NCBI GenBank assembly: GCA_951813515.1
Contig: OX638346.1
Coordinates: forward strand, 3,403,617 to 3,467,616
Origin: an uncultured Pseudomonadales bacterium
GTDB lineage: Bacteria; Pseudomonadota; Gammaproteobacteria; Pseudomonadales; Azotimanducaceae
DNA: 64,000 nt
Direction: 5' to 3'
In this document: positions 45,266 through 54,882 of the stretch, one piece after another
Position numbering within the stretch: the first letter of the stretch is position 1
Layout of the letters: each line of letters starts with the position of its first letter
Program-made: the position numbers and the translations under genes
The notes under the pieces: model-generated
The model's input: the letters and a program-made list of their open reading frames with translations, nothing else
What the model was told of the DNA's origin: nothing
The model's database searches: none

Positions 45266-47952
45266 TGAGTCGACATCCATGCCGTGCCGCCGGGAGTCCT
45301 GGCGACCGCCGACTTGCCCGTGGCGCGATTGCAGTTGTCATTGCAGGGCTCGCCTGGGGATGTGCCAGCGTCCCGGTGGCGACCGGTCCGGAAACGCCGC
45401 CCCGCGAGGCGTCGGCGATGCTTGGGATCGAAAATGCCGCTGCTCGATCCTCCCGCGTAGGGAACGTGGCCTACATTCTGGAGTTCGAGCTCGATGGCGA
45501 AGCCGAGGAGTACACCGGGCGCGCCACGACCACGTTCGAACTGCACGATGCCCAGGCGGATCTGACGATGGACTTTGTCGGCGGCACGGTCCGAAATCTC
45601 GAGGTCAATGGCGAGACGATCGATGCCCCTTACAACGGCTACTTCGTGACACTGCCGGCGGCTTCGCTGCGGAACGGGTCGAATACGGTGGAGATATCGT
45701 TCTCGCACCCCTACAGCACCGACGGCAGCGGCCTGTATCGTTTCCGTGATCCGGTCGACGGACGCGATTATCTCTACACCAACTTCGAACCGTACGACGC
45801 GAACCGCCTGTTCCCGTGCCTGGACCAACCGGACCTCAAAGCCACTTTCGCGACCCGGGTGACCGTGCCGGCGGATTGGCAGGTCGTCTCGGTCGTCGCC
45901 GAATCGGAGATTGCCGACCTGGGCGACCGTAGAACCTGGACGTTTCCGCCATCGGATCGGATCAGCACCTACGTGTATGCGTTGCACGCCGGCCACTACC
46001 GGTCGTGGGAGTCGATGGCCGGTGAGATTCCCTTGCGCCTCTTCTCGCGGGCATCTGTCGCGGATTTCGTCTATCCGGAGCATTGGTTCGTTCCAACGCG
46101 CCAGGGGTTTGATTTCTTTGAGAATTACTTTGGGATCGCCTATCCGTTCGGCAAATACGACCAGGTCATCGTGCCGCACTTCAACGCGGGCGCGATGGAA
46201 AACGTCGGTGCCGTCACGTTCAGCGAGCGTTTCCTGCGGCGCGGTTCGGTCACCCGACAGGCGCGACGGTGGCTCGCCAGCGTGATCCTGCACGAGATGG
46301 CGCACATGTGGTTCGGAAACCTCGTCACGATGCAATGGTGGAACGGGCTGTGGCTGAATGAATCGTTCGCCACCTTCATGGCGAACCTTGCGTTGGTGGA
46401 GGCCACCGAATTCTCGGAGGGACGGCTCGGCGCCTACCTGAGCACGGTGCGCGCCTACCAGGCGGACGAACGCGACACCACCCACGCCATCGAACTCCCG
46501 ACTCCGAACACGGACGCGGCTTTCGCCAACTTCGACGCCATCACGTACAACAAGGGATCGGCCACCCTGGCCCAGCTTAACCACCTGGTAGGACCGGAGG
46601 CATTTCGTCGTGGTGTGAGCGCCTATCTGAAGGCGCATGCATACGGGAACACCACGATCGACGACTTCCTCGCCGCGATCTCGAAGGCGGCGGACCGCGA
46701 CCTCGAGGGATGGGCGGCCGACTGGCTGCACCAGCCGGGAGCCAACCGGGTAGTCGTTGATCTGAATTGCGAAGACGGAAGGATCGCCGAGATGGCCATC
46801 CTGCAGACCGCTTCGAACGCCTGGCCGACCTTGCGCGCGCATCGCACGCAACTCGGTCTGTATGATTTCAAAGCCGATGAAGTTGCGGTCCGGCTCGTGC
46901 CGGTGACCTACGCCGGTGCGCGGACCAGGGTCGCGGCGGTGGAGGGCGAGGCCTGTCCGGATTTCGTCAATGCGAACCACGGCGATTGGGATTACGCGCG
47001 GGTCGACTTCGACCGCAATGCAGTCACCATGCTCGGAGAGCATATCGCCGCGTTCGCCGATCCGCTGACCCGGCTGATGCTCTGGCAGGGCGTCTACGAC
47101 ATGGTCCTGCGCGGGCAGCTCTCGCCGTTTGAGTTCATCGACATCGCCCTTGCCAACGTGGACGCCGAGGGTGCCGACGACGTTGCCCGGAAGGTGCTGG
47201 CGGGGCTGCAGGAATCCTGGTCCTACCTCAAGCGCCTCGTGCAAGACCCCGAACTGCTGGACCGAACCGCTGCGCTGATAGAAGGCTACCTGTGGCAGGC
47301 GTTCCTCGACAGCGAACCCGGCAGCGACCGTCAGCTCATGCTGTTCGATCAATATACGGCGGCGGCAATGAGCGAACGGAGCCTCGACCGGCTTGCGGGT
47401 CTGCTCGCCGGGGATGAACCGCCGGCCGGCTTCGTATTCGATCAGGACCGCCGCTGGAATGTCGTCGAGCTTTTGAGCGGATTCGATCATCCGGGCGCAG
47501 CGGCTTCGCTGGCGGCGGAACGCGTACGGGACCTGTCCGACGACGGTCGACGGCGGGTGTTGGCCGCGCAGGCCGCCCGTCCGGATCCGGAACATCATCG
47601 ATACTTGGTCGGGCTGCTCCTGAATCCGAACCCGGAACTGACCGTCGCCGATGCGCGGGCCCACGCGAGCGGGCTGTTTCCGGACCATCAGCAAGACCTG
47701 CAGCTGGGGATTGCCGGGGAGGTGTTAAATCGCCTGCTGCGTGCGAGCGACAGGCTGGATCCTCGCCATTTCGGTCCGATCAGCAACGGTCTGCTGGGGA
47801 TGGTTTGCGACACGGACTATCTCGAAATGCTGGAGCGGGCGCTGATCCATTCGGAATCGTTGCACCCGTCGCTCAAGAAACGGTTGTTGAATTTGCGTTT
47901 CGAGATCAGGCGCTGCCTGGCGATCGGTGAAGTGCTCACTGTGCAACCCTGA
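45265..47952 (+). CDS. M1-family zinc aminopeptidase, exported
   Basis: An 895-residue gluzincin. GAMEN (309-313) binds the substrate N-terminus; HEMAHMW with His343, His347 and Glu366 in NESF forms the zinc site (HExxH-x18-E). The N-terminus has a basic stretch and a hydrophobic segment, AIAVVIAGLAWGC, which looks like a signal peptide with a weak lipobox (AWGC). The C-terminal helical ERAP-like domain is full length. It starts at a GTG overlapping the stop of the ABC subunit, which couples peptide export or processing to the transporter (inference). Confidence 0.92.
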   Translation: MSRHPCRAAGSPGDRRLARGAIAVVIAGLAWGCASVPVATGPETPPREASAMLGIENAAARSSRVGNVAYILEFELDGEAEEYTGRATTTFELHDAQADLTMDFVGGTVRNLEVNGETIDAPYNGYFVTLPAASLRNGSNTVEISFSHPYSTDGSGLYRFRDPVDGRDYLYTNFEPYDANRLFPCLDQPDLKATFATRVTVPADWQVVSVVAESEIADLGDRRTWTFPPSDRISTYVYALHAGHYRSWESMAGEIPLRLFSRASVADFVYPEHWFVPTRQGFDFFENYFGIAYPFGKYDQVIVPHFNAGAMENVGAVTFSERFLRRGSVTRQARRWLASVILHEMAHMWFGNLVTMQWWNGLWLNESFATFMANLALVEATEFSEGRLGAYLSTVRAYQADERDTTHAIELPTPNTDAAFANFDAITYNKGSATLAQLNHLVGPEAFRRGVSAYLKAHAYGNTTIDDFLAAISKAADRDLEGWAADWLHQPGANRVVVDLNCEDGRIAEMAILQTASNAWPTLRAHRTQLGLYDFKADEVAVRLVPVTYAGARTRVAAVEGEACPDFVNANHGDWDYARVDFDRNAVTMLGEHIAAFADPLTRLMLWQGVYDMVLRGQLSPFEFIDIALANVDAEGADDVARKVLAGLQESWSYLKRLVQDPELLDRTAALIEGYLWQAFLDSEPGSDRQLMLFDQYTAAAMSERSLDRLAGLLAGDEPPAGFVFDQDRRWNVVELLSGFDHPGAAASLAAERVRDLSDDGRRRVLAAQAARPDPEHHRYLVGLLLNPNPELTVADARAHASGLFPDHQQDLQLGIAGEVLNRLLRASDRLDPRHFGPISNGLLGMVCDTDYLEMLERALIHSESLHPSLKKRLLNLRFEIRRCLAIGEVLTVQP

Positions 47953-48100
47953 CCGGCGTTCGAGGCGACGCCAGGTGCCTGCGCCTAGTGCCGGTTGATG
48001 GGGTTCTCGCCCTGTGAGGACCCGCCCTGACGGTGCCACCCGTTTGCGTTGACACTGGCGATTCGTCAGAATGCGCCCGATTTTTTGGGGGACCTGTGTC

Positions 48101-48694
48101 ATGTTGGCGACGCTCGATCAATTCGAACGCGTGCCTCTCATTCTCCGGCTCAATGTAGCCGGACAACCGGTCGACTGGATGAACTGGCGGGAAGCCGTAT
48201 GCGCCTACGCCAGGGAACTCGTCGTCTGGACACAGGGCGATGCCGTGCTGCGTCTGCGCGGCGGACACTCCCGCGTCGATGGCACCCGGTCGCTGCTTGA
48301 TGTGCACAGCATCGTGGCCTGTCGGGGTCGCATCGTGTCGCCCTCGCGCAGCGTGCCGCCGCTGACAAACTCGGCCCTGTTCAGGCGCGACCGTAACATT
48401 TGCCTGTATTGCGGTGGCAAGTTTGTCGATTTCGAGTTGACCCGGGATCACATCGTGCCCCGTGCGCGGGGCGGCCAGGAACGGTGGGACAACTGCGTCT
48501 CGGCCTGCAAGCGGTGCAACCACTTCAAGGGCAGCCGTCTGCTTCACGAGTGCGGCATGGAACTGATCGCGCTGCCGTATGTCCCGAATTTCGCCGAATA
48601 CCTGGCGCTCACCAACGAGGGCAGGATTCTTGGCGATCAGATGGATCTCTTGCGGACCCAATTCGGCAAGGACAGCCGCCTTCTGATTTCCTGA
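48101..48694 (+). CDS. HNH endonuclease-family protein
   Basis: A 197-residue protein. The C-terminal half is an HNH nuclease with Zn-binding CLYCGG, the catalytic DHIVPRARGG, N in WDNCVSACKRCN and HFKGSR. The N-terminal about 90 residues are unassigned. Stand-alone HNH proteins of this type are common chromosomal genes and related to McrA/restriction nucleases; role unknown. GGGGGA lies 8 nt before ATG 48101. Confidence 0.87.
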   Translation: MLATLDQFERVPLILRLNVAGQPVDWMNWREAVCAYARELVVWTQGDAVLRLRGGHSRVDGTRSLLDVHSIVACRGRIVSPSRSVPPLTNSALFRRDRNICLYCGGKFVDFELTRDHIVPRARGGQERWDNCVSACKRCNHFKGSRLLHECGMELIALPYVPNFAEYLALTNEGRILGDQMDLLRTQFGKDSRLLIS

Positions 48695-48702
48695 TCGGGC
48701 GC

Positions 48703-50103
48703 TCAGGCGAGCGTGGCGTGGTCGACCAGTATCTTCGCCATGCACGCGGTGACGCGCTTGCCGGTGGCGATGTCGAGAAACTCGTTCGGGCCGTGCGCGT
48801 TGGACCCGGGTCCCAGCAAGCCGGTAACGACGAACTGCACGCCGGGGTACCTGTCGCCGAGCATTTTCATGAACGGGATGGTGCCGCCGGTGCCCATGGT
48901 CAGGGCTGCCGTGCCGAAGAAGGCACGCGAGGCGTCGTCCGCCGACTTCCTGAGCCAGCCTGCGGTCGGCGGTGCGTACCACCCCGTGTGCGCGGGATCC
49001 AGTTCGAATCGCACGGCGGCTCCCGGTGGCGGATCGCGTTCCAGGATCCCCTTGATGCGCTGCGCCGCGGCTTCTGCATCGAGGCTGGGCGGCAGGCGAA
49101 AGACCAGTTTCGCGGAGGTGAACGGGCGCAGCGTATTGCCGGCATCGCTGATTCCCGGGGCGCCCCCGAGACCAACGACACCAAGGCTCGGTCCCCAGGT
49201 ATTTGCGGCGACGAGATCGGCCAGCGGCGTGTCCGGCCGTGAACCCGCGGCCCACGGAAAGCGTTCGATCACGGTGGGTCCCAGGGTCTTGGCAACCTGC
49301 TCCGACTGGCGGCGGGCGTCCTCGGGGACTTCCACTTCGACTTCCGGAATGGCACCCGTCCCGGCGTGCTCCACGCGTTCCATCACATGCCGCAGCAGGC
49401 GGAAGCTGGACGGTACGATGCTGCCCGCCGCGCCAGAGTGGACGCCTTCTGTCAGCACGTCGACCGTCAGGGTGCCGGAAAGCATGCCGCGCAGCGACGT
49501 GGTCACCCACAGACGGTCATAGTCGCCGCATTCGGCGTCAAGGCAGATGACGAGATCGGGCGTGCCGATCCTGTCGCTCAACGCCTCCATGTAGAAGGGC
49601 AGGTCGAAGCTGCCGCTCTCCTCGCAGCCTTCGATCAGGACGAAACAGCGTGCATGCGGCAGGCCCTGACGCTGGGCGGCGGCGATGGCGGTGAGGCTTG
49701 CGAACACCGCGTAGCCATCGTCGGCGCCGCCGCGGCCGTACAGCCGGCCGTTGCGAATCACGGGCGTCCAGGGGGAAAGACCCACTTCCCAGCCGGTGAA
49801 TTCGGGCTGCTTGTCGTAGTGTCCGTACCAGAGGATATTTCCCGGCGCATCACCTTCGATCTCGACGAGAAGGGTGGGTGTGCGTCCCGGTAGGGTCACC
49901 ACGTCGACTTGGGCGCGCTCGATGGGAAACGACTCGACCCACCGGCGCAATTGCTCGACGGCCTCGACCATGTGCCCGTGGCGCTCCCAGTCTGGATCGA
50001 ACGCAGGTGACTTGTTCGGGATGCGTATGTAGTCCTCGAGCGCAGGAACGATCTCGTCGTCCCAGACCGACTCGACGAAGCGGTACGTCTCCTGGGTGTT
50101 CAT
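48703..50103 (-). CDS. M20-family metallopeptidase (dipeptidase)
   Basis: A 466-residue di-zinc peptidase. Metal ligands are seen in LWYGHYDKQPE, GRGGADDGYA, EGCEESGS, CLDAECGD and the late GSNAHGPNE; a lid-domain His is in GVHSGAAGS. It has no signal peptide, so it probably hydrolyses small peptides in the cytosol (CNDP-like). It converges on the HNH gene with 8 nt between stops, and the btuB-like gene ends 15 nt upstream of its start. Confidence 0.9.
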   Translation of the reverse strand: MNTQETYRFVESVWDDEIVPALEDYIRIPNKSPAFDPDWERHGHMVEAVEQLRRWVESFPIERAQVDVVTLPGRTPTLLVEIEGDAPGNILWYGHYDKQPEFTGWEVGLSPWTPVIRNGRLYGRGGADDGYAVFASLTAIAAAQRQGLPHARCFVLIEGCEESGSFDLPFYMEALSDRIGTPDLVICLDAECGDYDRLWVTTSLRGMLSGTLTVDVLTEGVHSGAAGSIVPSSFRLLRHVMERVEHAGTGAIPEVEVEVPEDARRQSEQVAKTLGPTVIERFPWAAGSRPDTPLADLVAANTWGPSLGVVGLGGAPGISDAGNTLRPFTSAKLVFRLPPSLDAEAAAQRIKGILERDPPPGAAVRFELDPAHTGWYAPPTAGWLRKSADDASRAFFGTAALTMGTGGTIPFMKMLGDRYPGVQFVVTGLLGPGSNAHGPNEFLDIATGKRVTACMAKILVDHATLA

Positions 50104-50118
50104 AGCCTGGTTGCGTGC

Positions 50119-51945
50119 TCACAACCGCACTGTGTATCCCGCCATGGCGCGTGCACCGGGGGTTCGATAACCGAAGACTTCCTCATAGTTCGTATCTAAC
50201 GCGTTTTCGACCTGCAGGTAAATGCGCGCGCGCGCCGATATTCGAAAATCCAGGCCGCCATGCACGAGCAGGTAGGCGTCCAGGGTGCGTCGGATTGCGG
50301 GAAACGCGGAGAAGTCGTTGTCGTACTGTTGGCCGACGGCGGCTACGCCCAGGTTGAACCGTGTCGACGAGGCGATTCTGCCGGTGAGGTCCACGCGGCC
50401 CTGGTGGCGCGGCCGGCGAATCTCGATGCTGTCGTCTTCGGCGGAGTCGACATAGGTGTAGTGGGCTGCGACGTTCAGGAGGCCGAATGTATCGGAATAG
50501 CCGATTTCGACGCCCCGCCGGCGGCTCTTGTCCTCCCTGTTATCCGCGGTGAAACCTCCGCGCGCCGGATCGAAAACGAATCCATTGATTTCGTCCGTCA
50601 GCCTGTTGTCGAAACAGGTGAACGAAAAGCGACCGGTGGCGTAACCCGCCTCATACTCGACGGATCGTTCCGGCTTGACGTCGGGATTGCCGATGAACGT
50701 ATCGGGCGAATAGCCGAAACGCTCCGTGAAGGTCGGGTTCTTGGTGCCGGTGCCAACATTCGCGAACAGGCGGCCGGGCCCCACCGCCCAGGCAAGGCCG
50801 GCATGGTAGGCGGTGGAGTTGTCGAACTCATCGTTCGCGTCGTACCGCGCCGACAGCGACGCGAGCGCGTTCCCGGTACGGTACTGGTATTCCGCCGCGA
50901 TACTGGCGGTTCGGGTGTCCTGCTCCTGGTTCGGGTCCCCGAACGGCGTTGCCTCGGCCCGTTGCGTGAACCGTTGCCGCTCGATTTCGGCGGTGGCGTT
51001 CACGCGATGCGCGTCCGAAAACGCGAAGTTGTTGCTGAACGCGATGGCGGTCTTCTCGCCAAACGTCTCGGTCCGGCGCGTGGATTCGATGTTCTCGTCT
51101 CCCGAGCGCGCACCGCTAACGGTCAGGCGCGGCTCCCAGAACGCGGTACCGGAATGGCTCGCCTCGAATTTTGCGTAGCGGCGATCCGACACCGTGAGGT
51201 TGTCGCCGTCGGCGGGTATGTAGGCGGGGAAGGGCGTCGGATCGTATTCCACTTCGGCGTCGACGCCCCGAAATACGGCCCCCACGGTCCACGACCCCAG
51301 GTCCCGGGAGAGGTTCGCGTGCAGGGTCGTGGCGCGATGTCCGTCCTTCTCGTCGCCGATCTTCGCGAGGTTGTTGCCGTCGGTCGCAAAATGGCTGGCG
51401 GTGAAGACAGCGTGTCCCTCGGCGCTGGAACGCGATGCGGTGAGGCTCGCATCCCGCGTGGCCATGCTTCCCGCAGCGGCATCGATCGTCACCCCATTTT
51501 CGGCCGGCGTCGTATCGATATACATCAGTCCGGCAAGGGCATCGCTGCCCCAGATGGCGCTCTGGGGACCGTTCATGATCTCGACGCGCTTCGCGCCAGT
51601 CAGGTCCAGGTAGCCGAAGTTGTATTCGCCGCCGAGGGCCACGTTATTCATCTCTATGCCGTCCAGCATGACGAGCACGTGGTTGGCCTCGGCGCCCCGG
51701 ACGCGGGCTTGCGTCAGCCCGCCGCGATTGCCGGCCTGGCTGAGCGCAATGCCCGGTGCCGCGCGCAGGATATCTGCCGCGTGATGCGCGTGCCTCGCGT
51801 CGATTTCGGCTTCGGTCAGGATCGTCGGCTGCTGCGTAGTTGCGCCGAGCCGGCTGGCGTAGACGACGATGGTTTCAAGTTCAGCCGCATGCACTGGCCA
51901 CTGCAGCGCGGCAATCAGAAGGACAAGTCTTTTCACGGTATGCAT
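50119..51945 (-). CDS. btuB: BtuB-like TonB-dependent cobalamin receptor
   Basis: A 608-residue receptor. The signal peptide (residues 1-20) is followed by the TonB box ETIVV, a plug domain (HHAADILRAAPGIALSQAGNRGGLTQARVRG, VLVMLDGIEMNN, VEIMNGPQSAIWGSDALAGLMYI) and a barrel ending AMAGYTVRL. The cobalamin riboswitch immediately upstream gives strong support for corrinoid import. The start ATG 51945 lies about 40 nt after the riboswitch; a GTG at 51936 is possible. No btuFCD genes are in the window. Confidence 0.92.
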   Translation of the reverse strand: MHTVKRLVLLIAALQWPVHAAELETIVVYASRLGATTQQPTILTEAEIDARHAHHAADILRAAPGIALSQAGNRGGLTQARVRGAEANHVLVMLDGIEMNNVALGGEYNFGYLDLTGAKRVEIMNGPQSAIWGSDALAGLMYIDTTPAENGVTIDAAAGSMATRDASLTASRSSAEGHAVFTASHFATDGNNLAKIGDEKDGHRATTLHANLSRDLGSWTVGAVFRGVDAEVEYDPTPFPAYIPADGDNLTVSDRRYAKFEASHSGTAFWEPRLTVSGARSGDENIESTRRTETFGEKTAIAFSNNFAFSDAHRVNATAEIERQRFTQRAEATPFGDPNQEQDTRTASIAAEYQYRTGNALASLSARYDANDEFDNSTAYHAGLAWAVGPGRLFANVGTGTKNPTFTERFGYSPDTFIGNPDVKPERSVEYEAGYATGRFSFTCFDNRLTDEINGFVFDPARGGFTADNREDKSRRRGVEIGYSDTFGLLNVAAHYTYVDSAEDDSIEIRRPRHQGRVDLTGRIASSTRFNLGVAAVGQQYDNDFSAFPAIRRTLDAYLLVHGGLDFRISARARIYLQVENALDTNYEEVFGYRTPGARAMAGYTVRL

Positions 51946-51984
51946 CCCAGATCGGTCCGCTCACCCCGCGCGGCGTGGAACATC

Positions 51985-52175
51985 AGAATCTGGCCGGTCT
52001 CCGGACTCATGAGGCGGTGTGGACACCCGTCGCCGTAGCCTTCCCGTCTTCGACAGTGGCTTGAGACGGCGACGTTGCATCACCCGGCCGGTGCGACCGG
52101 GGCAAAGCCTCGAATTACCGTTGCGGGGGCAGTGCCGGATTCGTACCGGCTTCCCGTACACCAGATTCGGTCCGT
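51985..52175 (-). promoter_or_regulatory. Cobalamin (AdoCbl) riboswitch
   Basis: Read on the minus strand, the conserved blocks appear in order. GGGAAGCCGGTACGAATCCG and CTGCCCCCGCAACGGTAA (B12 box region) lie at 52115-52155. GCCACTG is at 52054-52060, GGGAAGGCT at 52037-52045, and AGTCCGGAGACCGGCC at 51992-52007. This matches the class I cobalamin aptamer. It lies directly before btuB and should shut off receptor synthesis when cobalamin is plentiful. Confidence 0.93.
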
Positions 52176-52220
52176 TCAGTATAGCGGCAAAGCGGCGCGC
52201 TCAAGCCGCCCCGGCGCGCG

Positions 52221-53618
52221 CTATCGCATGACTTTCCAGCGAGTTCCGGATGCAGTGTCTTCAAGTTCGATACCGCTGGCCGCCAACTCCTCCCGGATGG
52301 CATCGGCGCTGGCGAAGTCACGGCTGTCACGCGCCCGGGCGCGTTTTTCGATCATCGACTCGATCCAGCCGGGGTCTGCGCCCGCCGCATGCTGGAAGTA
52401 GTCGTTTGCCGGCGTCCCCAGGATGCCGAGCAGCCATCCGCCCGCCAGGAGTTGGTCACGCAACGCGCGCGCGCGGGCCGCATCCCCGGTCTTGTGAATA
52501 TCACCCGCGATGGCATGCATCGCCGCAAGTGCCTGCGGCGTGTTGAGATCGTTCCTGAGCGGGGCCAGGACCGTCTCGGGGAACGCATCGACGTTGGCGT
52601 CGTGAAAGTTCTCGGATGTAGCTCCGTTGTCGCCCGGCGCATCCACGAGCGCCTGGTAGAGCGTATTCAGGCTGGAGCGGGCCTGGCGAATAAGGTCGTC
52701 GGACCACTCGAGGCTGCCGCGGTAGTGCCCCGAAAGCAGCGCGTAGCGCAGCACTTCGCCGGGATGTTCCCCCCGAAGCGAGCGGATGGTGGCGATATTG
52801 CCGAGGCTTTTCGACATCTTTTCGTCGCCCATGCGCAGGAGGCCATTGTGCATCCAGTAGCGCACGTAGACCTGGCCGTCCTCTACGCACGTGCCCTGGG
52901 CGAGTTCGTTCTCGTGATGGGGGAAGGTCAGGTCGCTGCCGCCGCCGTGGATGTCGATGCTCGGCCCGAGATGCTTGCGAATCATCGCCGAGCACTCGAT
53001 ATGCCAGCCGGGCCGGCCCCGTCCCCAGGGGCTGTCCCAGCCGGGCAACTCGTCGCTCGAGGGTTTCCAGAGGACAAAGTCCTTGGGGTCGCGCTTGTAG
53101 GGGGCGACTTCGACCCGGGCGCCTTCCAGAATGTTCTCGAGCGACTGTTTCGACAGGCTTCCGTAGCTCGGGTCCGACGGCACGTCGAACAGCACGTGCC
53201 CTTCGGCTGCGTAGGCGTGGCCGCGGTCGATCAACGTCTCGATCATGTCGATGATCTCGCTGATGTGCTCAGTCGCGCGGGGCTCGACATCGGGATTAAG
53301 CACGCCGAGGGCGGCGATATCGGCGCGGTATTCGGCGGCGAATCGATCGGCCAGCGCGCGGATCGGCTCTCCGTTTGCAAGGGCCGCCGCGTTGATCTTG
53401 TCGTCAATGTCCGTGATGTTGTGGACGTAGGTGACGTGCTTGAAGTAAAGCCTCAGTACGCGTGCCAATACGTCAAACGCCACCGCGGGCAGGGCATTGC
53501 CGATATGCGCGAGGTTGTAGACCGTGGGGCCGCAGACGTACATCGAAACCCTGTCGGGTACGAGGGGTTCAAAGCGCCGCCTGGCGCCGGTCAACGTGTC
53601 GTGAATATAGATGTCCAT
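52221..53618 (-). CDS. cysS: Cysteinyl-tRNA synthetase
   Basis: A 465-residue class I synthetase. [15 protein letters not shown] includes the HIGH-type motif (HIGN). The Zn ligands include Cys in MYVCGP and in [16 protein letters not shown] is present, and KMSKSLGN is the second signature. It charges tRNA-Cys. Length is normal. It is upstream of, and on the same strand as, the btuB unit but is separated by the riboswitch. Confidence 0.97.
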   Translation of the reverse strand: MDIYIHDTLTGARRRFEPLVPDRVSMYVCGPTVYNLAHIGNALPAVAFDVLARVLRLYFKHVTYVHNITDIDDKINAAALANGEPIRALADRFAAEYRADIAALGVLNPDVEPRATEHISEIIDMIETLIDRGHAYAAEGHVLFDVPSDPSYGSLSKQSLENILEGARVEVAPYKRDPKDFVLWKPSSDELPGWDSPWGRGRPGWHIECSAMIRKHLGPSIDIHGGGSDLTFPHHENELAQGTCVEDGQVYVRYWMHNGLLRMGDEKMSKSLGNIATIRSLRGEHPGEVLRYALLSGHYRGSLEWSDDLIRQARSSLNTLYQALVDAPGDNGATSENFHDANVDAFPETVLAPLRNDLNTPQALAAMHAIAGDIHKTGDAARARALRDQLLAGGWLLGILGTPANDYFQHAAGADPGWIESMIEKRARARDSRDFASADAIREELAASGIELEDTASGTRWKVMR

Positions 53619-53874
53619 GGGGTGTGTCCGAAAGAAAGTTCCGAAAGAAAGTCAGGTGCGGGCGAGTGCCCGCGCAGCGGCCTCGACTAGCGTCGATCCG
53701 GACAGGCGCAATGTGCGGCGTGATGGAACATCGCCTCCATTATCCCGCATTCGGCATGCGCACACTAGCCGCCGGCCCACCTGAGTGCGGCATTGGAGAA
53801 GTGCCCGGAAGGTTGTCCGATGGGACAGGAATTGTGGCATCGTTGCTGATCTCGATGAAACGGCGGCGTGTCCG

Positions 53875-54618
53875 ATGCGCATACGCTCGCACCACCTGAT
53901 CTGCGCGCTCCTGCTTGCGGCGTCCCCTGCGCTGGCGCAGACGCTTCCGGCGGGCCGTGAAGCAATCGATGTTTACAGGAACGCGATTGCCGCCGCCGAG
54001 TCTGGAGCGTCACCGCGCGGTATCGAATCGGTATTGACGGCAATCGACGACCTGAGAGATGTGCTCCTTGCCGATGTCCCGGGCGGCACGCGAACGGTTC
54101 TTGAGAACCTGCCTGAAACCGACTTCGCGCAGCTTGTTGAACTCCCGGGCCTGTTCGTACAGCGTATCGAGGCGCTCGTGATCAGTCGCGAGCCTAGTTT
54201 CTTCGTGGACCTCGCAGCACGGGTCGGGGACAAGGCCGATCAGAGGTTCGCCTCGACGCTGGCTGCCACGTATCGCAACGCAAAGTGGCCGATCTATGTC
54301 GAACCTCAGACGGACTACAGCGGATGCACGGTGTTCGGAGAAGGCCGGCTACTCGAAACGTATCTCAATTGGTTGGACATGGCGCGCGATTTCCCGGGCC
54401 GCTACGCGTCGGCCGTAACCCGGGAGCGCGGCCGGGTGCAGGACGCGATAGCGACCTCCACCTGCGCCTGTGGGGATGCGACGTCGTTCGTGAGCGAACT
54501 GGAGCGCATCGCGGCGGCGCTGAACCCGGCGGACCCGATGCTTCCGACAGTCAGGGAACGCCTGGCCGCGCTCGACGAGGGTGGCTCCAACATTCGTTTC
54601 GGCTGCATTTCGGGCTAG
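53875..54618 (+). CDS. Secreted protein of unknown function
   Basis: A 247-residue protein with a signal peptide MRIRSHHLICALLLAASPALAQ (residues 1-22). The mature part is mixed helical (GIESVLTAIDDLRDVLL...; FAQLVELPGLFVQRIEALV) and includes four Cys (YSGCTVFG, STCACGDA, RFGCISG) that may form disulfides. The stop TAG lies at the first bases of a MITE-like element, so the original C-terminus may have been altered by insertion. Family not recognised. Confidence 0.6.
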   Translation: MRIRSHHLICALLLAASPALAQTLPAGREAIDVYRNAIAAAESGASPRGIESVLTAIDDLRDVLLADVPGGTRTVLENLPETDFAQLVELPGLFVQRIEALVISREPSFFVDLAARVGDKADQRFASTLAATYRNAKWPIYVEPQTDYSGCTVFGEGRLLETYLNWLDMARDFPGRYASAVTRERGRVQDAIATSTCACGDATSFVSELERIAAALNPADPMLPTVRERLAALDEGGSNIRFGCISG

Positions 54619-54882
54619 TGTCGTGTCGCACGAGTTATGACGCTTCAGCGCGTCCCACGGGGTTTGTGGCAAGGCGCGTCCCCGCCGGGAATGGTCGGCT
54701 CCATTTCCAAGGGGCGCAACACCGCCACAGGCCCCGTGGGGCGCGCCCTTCGGGAGATCGCCATGCACGCCACTGCCGCGTTGTGGCCCTTGCGAATATG
54801 CCAGATATTCACTGCGGACCACGCCTTGCATTGACGCGCATGGCGAACTCTGAAGCGCCAGAACTCGCGTGACACGACACTA
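54616..54882. mobile_element. MITE-like element with TA target duplication and imperfect terminal inverted repeats
   Basis: The ends, TAGTGTCGTGTC...GAGTT...CGCTTCAG on the left and its complement on the right, match over about 33 bp with about five mismatches. A TA dinucleotide flanks both ends, the target duplicated by IS630/Tc1-type transposases. An inner inverted repeat (CCCACGGGG...TGTGGC) adds folding. No intact transposase is encoded, so it is non-autonomous. The TAG at each end serves as stop codon for the converging flanking genes. Confidence 0.65.

Noticed and set aside
45262..47694. 810-codon open frame on the minus strand
   Set aside because: It lies wholly antisense to the M1 aminopeptidase, whose catalytic motifs are clear. 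Long antisense frames are expected in GC-rich genes, and the translation has no recognisable domain.
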